From contig JAGABX010000011.1 of the NCBI GenBank assembly GCA_017614395.1, positions 1 through 32,470 of the forward strand: DNA of 32,470 nt, written 5' to 3'. This document shows positions 20,461 through 27,520 of the stretch, in pieces. The translations under genes were made by a program, and so were the position numbers. The number at the start of each line of letters is the position of its first letter. Positions within the stretch are counted from its first letter, which is position 1. Source of the DNA: Eubacterium sp. Its GTDB lineage: Bacteria > Bacillota > Clostridia > Lachnospirales > Lachnospiraceae. The notes below the pieces were generated by a model that had not been told where the DNA came from, ran no database searches, and saw only the letters and a program-made list of their open reading frames with translations.

Positions 20461-21036
20461 ATGAAATTTAAAAGCATTAAAAAAGTACATACCGGCAAAT
20501 ATATCCACCGGTATGATATTTGTTATGAAACCGCATCAGGGCAGGACAAGGTATACGAGATGATCAGCCGAAGCGGAGATATCGACAGTCTGGAAACGCT
20601 GCACAGTTCTCATCCGGATGCGGTTGTCCTGATATTGACGGATGAAACAGGTGAGAGGATTCTGCTGAATCGTGAATTCCGCCTCGCCACCGGACAGTGG
20701 ATATATAATTTTCCGGCTGGTCTGATTGACGGAGATGAAACACCTGAGGAGGCAGCGACGCGGGAACTGCGTGAGGAAACAGGACTGTCGTTGGATTCGG
20801 TGGAAGATGTGATTCCTCTCAGTTACAGCGCGGTCGGATTTGCCAACGAGACCAATGTCTGTGTTGTAGGAACCGCTTCAGGAGAGATACGCCCCAGCGA
20901 CTCCGAGGTAGAGGAGATAGAGGCCGGTTGGTTTACCCGCGAGCAGGTGCGTTCGCTGATCAGCGAGGGTAAATATTTCGCTGCAAGGACGCAGGCGTAC
21001 TGCTATCTATGGTCACGGGATAAGGAGGTGCACTAA
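20461..21036 (+). CDS. Nudix hydrolase, ADP-ribose pyrophosphatase-like
   Basis: 191 aa. The start at 20461 is one base after the preceding stop, with GGGAG inside the end of that gene; the frame extends upstream but overlaps the small gene. A full Nudix box is present: G then E at the sixth following position, continuing TPEEAATRELREETGL. The N-terminal strands and the position of the box fit the ADP-ribose/NDP-sugar pyrophosphatase branch (ADP-ribose to AMP plus ribose 5-phosphate). Its role may be clearance of NAD breakdown products. The exact substrate cannot be fixed from sequence. It overlaps the next gene by one base (TAATG). Confidence 0.9.
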   Translation: MKFKSIKKVHTGKYIHRYDICYETASGQDKVYEMISRSGDIDSLETLHSSHPDAVVLILTDETGERILLNREFRLATGQWIYNFPAGLIDGDETPEEAATRELREETGLSLDSVEDVIPLSYSAVGFANETNVCVVGTASGEIRPSDSEVEEIEAGWFTREQVRSLISEGKYFAARTQAYCYLWSRDKEVH

Positions 21037-21371
21037 TGAGTGGATTGGTTGAAATTGATTTTGACGAAATCAGCAATTATCTGGTGGAAAAAGGGGTTTG
21101 TACCGCAGAGGAGGCCATCTCTTATTTAGAGGCTGAGGATGATTATTATGATTCCATCGGATTAAATGTGTATGATGAAGATGAAATCGATGAGGAGATG
21201 AGCTCTTCGGATCGCTCAACCGCTCCGGTCGTTGATCAGAGGGATGTTGATGCTTATATTGTCGAACATACAGATCTGGAGCCTTCGAAAGTGGACGACA
21301 TTACAGGATATTTGATGGAATATCTGTATGGGTATGACGTGTTCGCTGACCCGGAGGATATGGAGGATTAG
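21036..21371 (+). CDS. Acidic 111-aa protein of unknown function
   Basis: Starts at the ATG overlapping the Nudix stop, behind AAGGAGGTG (21022-21030). The protein is very acidic, with runs such as EAEDDYYD and YDEDEIDEE in the middle and a C-terminal ADPEDMED. Residues about 7-30 and 67-100 look like two helical segments with related openings (FDEISNYLVEKGVCTAEE; RDVDAYIVEHTDLEPSKVDD), suggesting an internal duplication split by an acidic linker. Family not recognised. Operon partner of the Nudix enzyme and small protein; transcription ends at the terminator at 21433. Confidence 0.82.
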   Translation: MSGLVEIDFDEISNYLVEKGVCTAEEAISYLEAEDDYYDSIGLNVYDEDEIDEEMSSSDRSTAPVVDQRDVDAYIVEHTDLEPSKVDDITGYLMEYLYGYDVFADPEDMED

Positions 21372-21432
21372 CTTCTATGATACCGGGTGGGGAAAAACTG
21401 AAACCTATCTGGTATAAGTATTTCAGATATTA

Positions 21433-21473
21433 AAAACACCCTTGCATATCGTCTGATACTGCAAGGGTGTTTT
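21433..21473. terminator. Bidirectional rho-independent terminator
   Basis: AAAACACCCTTGCA (21433-21446) and TGCAAGGGTGTTTT (21460-21473) form a perfect 14-bp stem flanked by A and T runs, between two convergent genes. It serves the Nudix operon on plus and the glucosaminidase gene on minus. Confidence 0.92.
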
Positions 21474-21489
21474 ACTATGGTATGCTTTT

Positions 21490-22125
21490 TCAGAACAAAT
21501 CAAAAGACATTTCCGTGAACCAGTTGCCATACAGAAACTCAAGGTTTTTAAACATCTGTTCCCGCTGCTCGCGTTCCTCCTGCTCCCTGATTTTTCTGAG
21601 ACGCGCTAAACGACGCTGTTTACGAAGTTTTTTTGCCTTCTTAAACTCGTTGAACATCTTTTTGTCGTATTTCTGCAAATCGAACTGTTTGACCACGCGC
21701 GCCACCTTGGTGTAGTAACCGCCTGCCGGTACACAGTAGCCACCGCGCAGGATACGGCTGATCTGCTTTTTCCAGCTCTTGGTATCCGTCGCGCCGTAAC
21801 GTGTGTAGTAGCTTTTGTTGATGCACCGCATGTAAGCGTAAATGCCCTGTTTCAATGTGCGATAGGAATACCGTCCGCCACCGAGTCCCCACAGATTGTT
21901 GCGGCTCCCGGCCATTCCCATTGTGCTCTCCACATAGGCCTGTGCGATACATACCGAGGGGAGACTACCATAGGTTTTCCAGTTTTTCTCCTTCGACACT
22001 ACATCATAGATCGTGTCAACTCTTTTCTGCTGCTCCGCGGTGAATGACTGCGCAGCGCTTGATTCGGGTGCAAATCCGAACGTGATGGCGCCGGCAAGCA
22101 GCAATACCAATGCTTTCCTCTTCAT
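21490..22125 (-). CDS. Secreted glucosaminidase-like peptidoglycan hydrolase
   Basis: 211 aa with a clear signal peptide (MKRKALVLLLAGAITF, cleavage near SSAA at 22-25). Residues about 35-150 match the glucosaminidase (GH73/Bax-like) fold: LPSVCIAQAYVESTMG carries the probable catalytic Glu66, followed by NNLWGLGGGRYSYRTLKQG and a YYTKVARVVKQFDL end. It would cut the glycan strand of peptidoglycan outside the cell. The tail at 154-195 is highly charged and coiled-coil-like (KKAKKLRKQRRLARLRKIRE), perhaps for wall binding. Short for the class, with no separate wall-binding repeats. It has its own promoter and a leader of about 140 nt. Confidence 0.88.
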   Translation of the reverse strand: MKRKALVLLLAGAITFGFAPESSAAQSFTAEQQKRVDTIYDVVSKEKNWKTYGSLPSVCIAQAYVESTMGMAGSRNNLWGLGGGRYSYRTLKQGIYAYMRCINKSYYTRYGATDTKSWKKQISRILRGGYCVPAGGYYTKVARVVKQFDLQKYDKKMFNEFKKAKKLRKQRRLARLRKIREQEEREQREQMFKNLEFLYGNWFTEMSFDLF

Positions 22126-22194
22126 TTTTCTTTCTCACTCCTTCTTTTGACGGATTGTTTCTGAATTCGTTCCGGTAACAAAGCCTTTTGATAT

Positions 22195-22207
22195 AGTACA
22201 ATGTACT
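22195..22207. promoter_or_regulatory. Palindrome in the glucosaminidase 5' leader
   Basis: AGTAC-AAT-GTACT is a 13-bp palindrome about 70 nt upstream of the glucosaminidase start, within the predicted leader. It may be a regulator site or small RNA hairpin. No known riboswitch consensus was recognised in 22126-22263. Confidence 0.3.
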
Positions 22208-22270
22208 GTAATCTCGGGTTTTCGGACGATATCCGTCTGTTTTCTTGAATTGTATTAACATTTTCGTAAC

Positions 22271-22299
22271 ATATTAACAGATTATTTCCAATTTGTCAA
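22271..22299 (-). promoter_or_regulatory. Promoter of the glucosaminidase gene
   Basis: Minus strand TTGACA (22294-22299), 17-bp spacer, TAATAT (22271-22276). The predicted leader is about 140 nt. Confidence 0.65.
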
Positions 22300-22315
22300 C
22301 TATTTTTTAAAATAA

Positions 22316-22344
22316 TTGACAGATGCCCAAAAAAAAGCTATAAT
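22316..22344 (+). promoter_or_regulatory. Consensus promoter giving a probable leaderless mRNA
   Basis: TTGACA (22316-22321), 17-bp spacer containing a run of eight A, TATAAT (22339-22344). Only six bases separate the -10 from the ATG at 22351, so transcription should begin at or next to the start codon. No Shine-Dalgarno sequence is present. Confidence 0.8.
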
Positions 22345-22350
22345 ATCGTC

Positions 22351-23286
22351 ATGAAAACTACATGTGAGATATGTTTCCGACATTGTCGGCTTGATGAGGG
22401 ACAAACAGGGTTTTGCAGGGCACGATTCTGCTCTGATGATGCGGTTAAACCGGTTGCCTACGGCGCACTGACATCGCTGGCGCTTGATCCTATAGAGAAA
22501 AAGCCCCTCTATCATTTTTATCCCGGCAGTTATATCCTCTCGGCAGGCGGTTTCGGCTGCAATCTGAATTGTCCCTTTTGCCAGAATGCAGAGATTTCAC
22601 TCGCGGATGGAAGGTCTGAAATACCGGGGACTAAAACACTTTCACCGGAAGAACTTGTGGATATATGTGTGGAGTACAAAAATGCCGGCAAACTTGCGAC
22701 GGAATATAGGAGAGGATTTCGGAGTGAATCGGTTAAAACCGGCATGTTTAATGAGGAACCTGACCGGTCGGACGAATGCATCGGACTTGCGTTTACCTAT
22801 AACGAACCTCTGATTCATTTTGAATATGTCCTCGATACAGCGAAGCTCCTGCGTGAAAATGACCTGAAATGCGTGCTGGTCACGAACGGCAGCGTTACCG
22901 CTGATACGCTCGGGAAAGTCCTCCCATGGATAGATGCCATGAATATTGATCTGAAAAGTTTCAATGAGGATTATTACAGAAATGTTTTGCGTGGGGATTT
23001 AAATACTACAAAGGAATTTATAGAAAAAGCAGCCGCTGCGTGTCACGTAGAGATAACGACACTGATTATCCCGGGTGAGAACGATTCTGATGAAGAGATG
23101 GATGAGATAGCGTCATATATATCTGATATAGGAAATAAAAATAATAAGGATATACCGCTGCATATCTCGCGCTTTTTCCCGAGGAGCAGGTATTCGGACC
23201 GTGCACCGACGCCGGTTAAAACGGTTTATCACCTCGCGGAGAGAGCCAGACGTCAATTAAAATATGTATACGAGGGAAACTGTTAG
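22351..23286 (+). CDS. Radical SAM enzyme, AmrS / pyruvate-formate-lyase-activating-like
   Basis: 311 aa. GCNLNCPFCQN gives the radical SAM cluster cysteines Cys70, Cys74 and Cys77. The N-terminus has a second cysteine set (CEICFRHC...GFC at residues 5-22), as in the AmrS (AmmeMemoRadiSam) group, and AFTYNEPLIHFEY and MNIDLKSFNEDYYR match that group. It should cleave SAM to a 5'-deoxyadenosyl radical; the substrate is unknown. The AmrA/Memo partner genes of the classical AmrS set are absent here. About 25 charged residues (about 117-143) appear inserted before GLAFTYNEP compared with relatives. The mRNA is probably leaderless. The gap 23287-23392 shows no clear terminator. Confidence 0.88.
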   Translation: MKTTCEICFRHCRLDEGQTGFCRARFCSDDAVKPVAYGALTSLALDPIEKKPLYHFYPGSYILSAGGFGCNLNCPFCQNAEISLADGRSEIPGTKTLSPEELVDICVEYKNAGKLATEYRRGFRSESVKTGMFNEEPDRSDECIGLAFTYNEPLIHFEYVLDTAKLLRENDLKCVLVTNGSVTADTLGKVLPWIDAMNIDLKSFNEDYYRNVLRGDLNTTKEFIEKAAAACHVEITTLIIPGENDSDEEMDEIASYISDIGNKNNKDIPLHISRFFPRSRYSDRAPTPVKTVYHLAERARRQLKYVYEGNC

Positions 23287-23392
23287 TTGGTTATTATAGT
23301 AAATGAAAAAACACTGCGTTTCCTGAACCATGAATAGAACGAAAAATGAAACCGTATAGGTTAATACAATACTATATTTAAGGAGGAAAACC

Positions 23393-24364
23393 ATGAGAAC
23401 ACCGATTTCCGTTACTATGATCGTGATCATTGCAATCATCGTATTGCTCCTGATCATACTCGCATCCTGCATCCGCATTGTGCCACAGGCGCACGCTTAT
23501 ATTGTTGAGCGTCTGGGTGGTTACCAGGCAACCTGGAGCGTGGGACTTCACCTGAAACTCCCCATCATTGACAAGGTTGCAAACAAGGTACTGCTAAAGG
23601 AGCAGGTCATCGATTTCAAGCCACAGCCGGTCATCACCAAGGATAACGTAACAATGCACATCGATACGGTCGTCTTTTTCCAGATAACTGACGCGAAACT
23701 CTATACCTACGGCGTGGAATATCCGATCAGCGCCATCGAGAATCTCACCGCGACAACGCTCCGTAACATCATCGGTGACCTCGAGCTCGACCAGACGCTG
23801 ACCTCGCGCGAGACTATCAACACAACGATGCGCGCGAATCTTGACCTTGCGACCGATCCGTGGGGGATCAAGGTCAACCGTGTCGAGCTGAAAAACATCA
23901 TCCCGCCTGCTGAGATCCAGGAGGCGATGGAGAAACAGATGAAGGCTGAGCGCGAGAGACGTGAGGCAATACTTCGCGCAGAGGGTGAGAAAAAGTCGAC
24001 GATCCTCGTTGCTGAGGGTAAAAAGGAGTCCGCAATCCTCGAGGCTGAGGCGGAAAAACAGGCTGCGATACTGCGCGCCGACGCCGTGAAGGAGGCTACA
24101 ATTCGTGAGGCCGAGGGACGCGCGACCGCTATAGAGGCCGTTCAGAAGGCAACAGCGTTAGGTCTGCAATACCTGAATCAGGCTGCACCGACCAAACAGG
24201 TGCTGACACTGAAGAGTCTGGAGGCTTTTGAAAAAGCAGCCGACGGAAAGGCGACCAAAATCATCATTCCGTCTGAGATACAGGGTGTTGCCGGATTGGC
24301 GACGGCAATCTCCGAGATGGTAAAGGATGGGAATATTGCCACTCCTCCACAGATAAAACAGTAG
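23393..24364 (+). CDS. SPFH/Band 7 (stomatin-prohibitin) membrane protein
   Basis: 323 aa, with AAGGAGGAA (23380-23388) before the ATG. One N-terminal membrane anchor at about 6-27, then an SPFH domain at about 30-190 (AYIVERLGGYQATWSVGLHL, LTATTLRNIIGDLELDQTL, PWGIKVNRVELKNI). Next comes an Ala/Glu/Lys-rich coiled coil at about 180-255 (AEGEKKSTILVAEGKKE, AEAEKQAAILRADA) and a C-terminal domain. It matches the QmcA/stomatin branch, which forms membrane scaffold rings and affects protease and membrane organisation. The NfeD partner commonly next to bacterial stomatins is absent; a HAD hydrolase gene follows 23 bp later. Confidence 0.93.
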   Translation: MRTPISVTMIVIIAIIVLLLIILASCIRIVPQAHAYIVERLGGYQATWSVGLHLKLPIIDKVANKVLLKEQVIDFKPQPVITKDNVTMHIDTVVFFQITDAKLYTYGVEYPISAIENLTATTLRNIIGDLELDQTLTSRETINTTMRANLDLATDPWGIKVNRVELKNIIPPAEIQEAMEKQMKAERERREAILRAEGEKKSTILVAEGKKESAILEAEAEKQAAILRADAVKEATIREAEGRATAIEAVQKATALGLQYLNQAAPTKQVLTLKSLEAFEKAADGKATKIIIPSEIQGVAGLATAISEMVKDGNIATPPQIKQ

Positions 24365-24387
24365 AATACAGGAGATAAAGATTAAAG

Positions 24388-25269
24388 ATGGAACAAAATT
24401 TCGAACGCCGTGTAAAGGGCGATAAACCCGTTGTTGCGATATGCTATGATTTCGACAAAACACTCTCGCCGGATGACATGCAGGCTCAGGGTTATATACA
24501 GTCGCTGGGATATGACATCGGACAGTTTTGGCACAATACCGACAGGCTGTCAGTGGATAATCAGATGGATTCGAACCTTGCCTATATGTATATGATGGTT
24601 GACGAGGCGAGAGGGAAGCTGCTTTTTAACAGACAGACGCTGATGGATTACGGTTCAAAAGTGCAGTTGTATCCGGGGGTGGCCGACTGGTTCGAGCGCA
24701 TACGCAAATACGGCGCGGATAACGGTGTAATTGTTGAGCATTATATCATTTCATCGGGCCTGAAGGAAATGATAGAGGGGACTGTTGTCGCAAAGGAGGG
24801 TGCTTTCGAGCGAATATATGCGTGTTCTTTTTTATACAATGACAGGGGCGAAGCGGTCTGGCCGGCTCAGATGGTGAATTACACCAATAAAACACAGTTT
24901 CTGTTCCGCATTTCCAAGGGCGTTTTAGATGTTAATGATCCGGCGGTCAACGATTATTTTGCGCCGGAGGAGAGGCGTGTGCCGTTTCGAAACATGGTAT
25001 ACATAGGTGACAGTGATACGGATATCCCCTGCATGAGACTTGTAAACTCATATGGGGGGCATTCAATCGGAGTATATGATCCGTTGAAACAGGACAAGAA
25101 AAAGGTGCACCGCATGATCCGCGAAAACCGGATACGTTATTTTACCGAAGCGGATTACAGCGAGGATTCAGCGCTTGACCGGCTCGTGAAACAGATCATA
25201 TGCCGTACCGTTGAGAATGAAAAACTCGAGCAGTGGCACTATGACGCATGCGCCGATTTAGAATCATAA
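24388..25269 (+). CDS. HAD-family phosphatase
   Basis: 293 aa cytosolic HAD hydrolase. Motif I is DFDKT with nucleophile Asp21 and Asp23; motif II is probably the Ser pair in YIISSGLKE; motif IV is GDSDTDIPC with Asp208 and Asp212. The large insertion between motifs I and II (about residues 30-100) is a helical C1-type cap. Substrate not predictable; a small phosphomonoester is likely. AGGAG lies about 14 bases before the ATG, longer than usual. It sits between the SPFH gene and the HD-GYP/GGDEF gene, 23 and 31 bp away, so the three are probably one operon. Confidence 0.88.
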   Translation: MEQNFERRVKGDKPVVAICYDFDKTLSPDDMQAQGYIQSLGYDIGQFWHNTDRLSVDNQMDSNLAYMYMMVDEARGKLLFNRQTLMDYGSKVQLYPGVADWFERIRKYGADNGVIVEHYIISSGLKEMIEGTVVAKEGAFERIYACSFLYNDRGEAVWPAQMVNYTNKTQFLFRISKGVLDVNDPAVNDYFAPEERRVPFRNMVYIGDSDTDIPCMRLVNSYGGHSIGVYDPLKQDKKKVHRMIRENRIRYFTEADYSEDSALDRLVKQIICRTVENEKLEQWHYDACADLES

Positions 25270-25300
25270 AATAAGTGTTTTCAAACCAAGTGGGAGCGGA

Positions 25301-27505
25301 ATGAAAAAAAGGATAGTCAATGCATGGAAAGACCTGAACCGGTCGATCTACACCGGGAAAAGGCTCAAGGACAACATGAGGGCGCTGACGATAGTCAGTC
25401 TCTTTTGTGCGGCCCTTGGGCTTGTTTTGGTTATCCTGGATATAGTCGTGGAGAATTATATTATGATAATTCCGTCGGCACTCACACTGATCTGCGGTTT
25501 AGCCAGCGCATATCTCGTGGCGGTATTAAAACGCCGTGATATTGCGATCATCATACCGACTGCTTTTTGCGCGATTGCATTTACTTTTTATACATTTACC
25601 GGTGCCGGCGAAGGAACGGCGCTGCTCTGGTCACTCCTGATGCCGGTCGGCATATGCTATTTCGTCAGCGTAAAATACGGAATTCTTCTTTCAATTTATT
25701 ATACTATTCTGTATTTGATCGTTTTCTATACTCCTATTCGTGACAGTGTTTCTGTTTATTATACAGAGGCTTTCATGGCGCGATTTCCGCTGATGTATGC
25801 CAGCATGTCGATTTTTACCGGAATTGCCATGATACAGTATCACAGGAGTAGTCTGCTCGAGATAGAGTATACGGAACGTCTGAACGCGGAGGTGAAAAAG
25901 CAGACCGCGGTCGCAGAGGAGAGAGCGCATCGTATCCAGCAGATGTCATACCAGACAATCCAGACATTGGCCTACGCAATCGATGCCAAGGATCCGTACA
26001 CCAGAGGGCATTCAACACGAGTCAGCGGTTATTCGGTAAAAATAGCCGAGGCGCTGAACTGGGATGAGGAGAGAGTAAACAATATCCGCTATGCTGCGCT
26101 GTTGCATGACATCGGAAAGATCGGCGTTCCCGATTCGATTCTGAATAATCCCAAACGACTGACGGATGTTGAGTATGACATCATCAAATCCCATACAACC
26201 ATGGGTGCGGAGATCCTGAAAAACAGGGTGCTGATCGACAATGCCGAAAACGTAGCGCTCAGCCACCATGAGCGGTATGACGGCACCGGCTATCCGAACG
26301 GGCTTAAAGGTGAGGAGATTTCCGAGGAGGCGCGTATTGTCGCCATTGCAGATGCATTTGATGCCATGAGTTCCAATCGTATATATCGCAAGGCCTGTGA
26401 CAAGGAGCATATACACCGCGAGCTGATCGAGGGGCGCGGGAAACAGTTTGATCCGAAATTTGTTTTTGTTTTTATAACTCTCTGGGACAGCGGGCAGCTG
26501 GATGACATCATAAAGGAAAATATGGTTGAAACAGAGGAGAGCCTGGAGGAGTCATCTGCCCTGCTGCAGGAGGTTATGGAGACGTTTACCTCGCAGAGCG
26601 CAGACGAGATAGATGTAGTAACCGGCATCATGAGCCGGAACGCCGGTGAGACGGCAATCGCCCAGGCGATGAAGGAGGATGTGGGCTGCCTTGTATTCTT
26701 TGATCTGGATAACCTGAAAAAGATCAACGACACAAATGGTCATGATGCCGGAGACAAGGTGCTCAGGATGGCGGGTGATACCCTGTCGGATAACAGTGAT
26801 GACGGGCTTTGCTGCCGACTCGGCGGCGATGAATTCCTGCTTTTTATCAGGACTACTTCACCGGAAAGAACAGCGGCGCGTATAAAAAAAGTATTGGTTG
26901 AATTCAAGAAAAAGAAAAACGCCGATCCTTCCGTCGCGGTTGCGTCATTATCAGCCGGCGCGGTAATGTGCACGCCGGATGATGTTTATGAAGATGTATA
27001 CAACATGGCAGACAAAGCACTGTACCATGTCAAGCAGAACGGAAAGAATGACTTTGCATTTTATACTGAGGAAATGGAAGGTCTCGAGAGCGGACGCGTT
27101 GATATTAAAAAGATGGTCTCCGCCATCAGCGACAGCGGCAGCTACGAGGGCGCGCTCGGGGTTGAGTACAGGGAGTTTACCAAGCTATATGAGTTTGTCG
27201 GCAAGATGGAAAAAAGATTTGATCATAAATTCAAACTCATTATGATCTCGCTGGATTCCGAAACCGACAATGAAATAAATGATGAAGAAATGGAACGCGC
27301 TATGTACTATATGGAACAGTCCATCATGCAGACAATCCGTGACGTGGATGTGATCACAAGGTACAACCGTCACCAGTTTTTGGTTATATTGCTCGGTACC
27401 GATCCGGAGGGTGTCAAGATAGCGACAGATCGTATATTCCGGGGCTATTACAAGATGAACGGCAGCGGTGGGTTCTCCCCGTCGTATATGATAGTGGATG
27501 AGTGA
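25301..27505 (+). CDS. Membrane HD-GYP phosphodiesterase with GGDEF and degenerate second GGDEF domain
   Basis: 734 aa. About six membrane segments at residues 28-180, then a short coiled coil. HD-GYP domain at about 218-405 with HD (269-270) in LLHDIGKIG and an intact HHERYDGTGYP (322-332), which predicts cyclic-di-GMP hydrolysis. GGDEF domain at about 435-590 with intact RLGGDEF (508-512) and FFDLDNLKKIND; the upstream RxxD inhibitory site is absent. Residues about 615-734 resemble another GGDEF fold (DVITRYNRHQFLVILLGTD) with the signature replaced by NRHQF, so catalytically dead. The HD-GYP domain precedes GGDEF, the reverse of the common order. GGGAG lies before the ATG. It ends directly before the surface-protein gene. 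Confidence 0.93.
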   Translation: MKKRIVNAWKDLNRSIYTGKRLKDNMRALTIVSLFCAALGLVLVILDIVVENYIMIIPSALTLICGLASAYLVAVLKRRDIAIIIPTAFCAIAFTFYTFTGAGEGTALLWSLLMPVGICYFVSVKYGILLSIYYTILYLIVFYTPIRDSVSVYYTEAFMARFPLMYASMSIFTGIAMIQYHRSSLLEIEYTERLNAEVKKQTAVAEERAHRIQQMSYQTIQTLAYAIDAKDPYTRGHSTRVSGYSVKIAEALNWDEERVNNIRYAALLHDIGKIGVPDSILNNPKRLTDVEYDIIKSHTTMGAEILKNRVLIDNAENVALSHHERYDGTGYPNGLKGEEISEEARIVAIADAFDAMSSNRIYRKACDKEHIHRELIEGRGKQFDPKFVFVFITLWDSGQLDDIIKENMVETEESLEESSALLQEVMETFTSQSADEIDVVTGIMSRNAGETAIAQAMKEDVGCLVFFDLDNLKKINDTNGHDAGDKVLRMAGDTLSDNSDDGLCCRLGGDEFLLFIRTTSPERTAARIKKVLVEFKKKKNADPSVAVASLSAGAVMCTPDDVYEDVYNMADKALYHVKQNGKNDFAFYTEEMEGLESGRVDIKKMVSAISDSGSYEGALGVEYREFTKLYEFVGKMEKRFDHKFKLIMISLDSETDNEINDEEMERAMYYMEQSIMQTIRDVDVITRYNRHQFLVILLGTDPEGVKIATDRIFRGYYKMNGSGGFSPSYMIVDE

Positions 27506-27520
27506 TTGTGTTGGAAAGGA

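Noticed and set aside
22126-22263. Riboswitch in the glucosaminidase leader (cyclic-di-AMP or cyclic-di-GMP type)
   Set aside because: Length would allow it, but I could not find the conserved core sequences; only a short palindrome is visible.
23287-23392. Promoter for the SPFH gene (TACAAT at 23365-23370)
   Set aside because: No acceptable -35 hexamer at 16-18 bp; not supported strongly enough to list.
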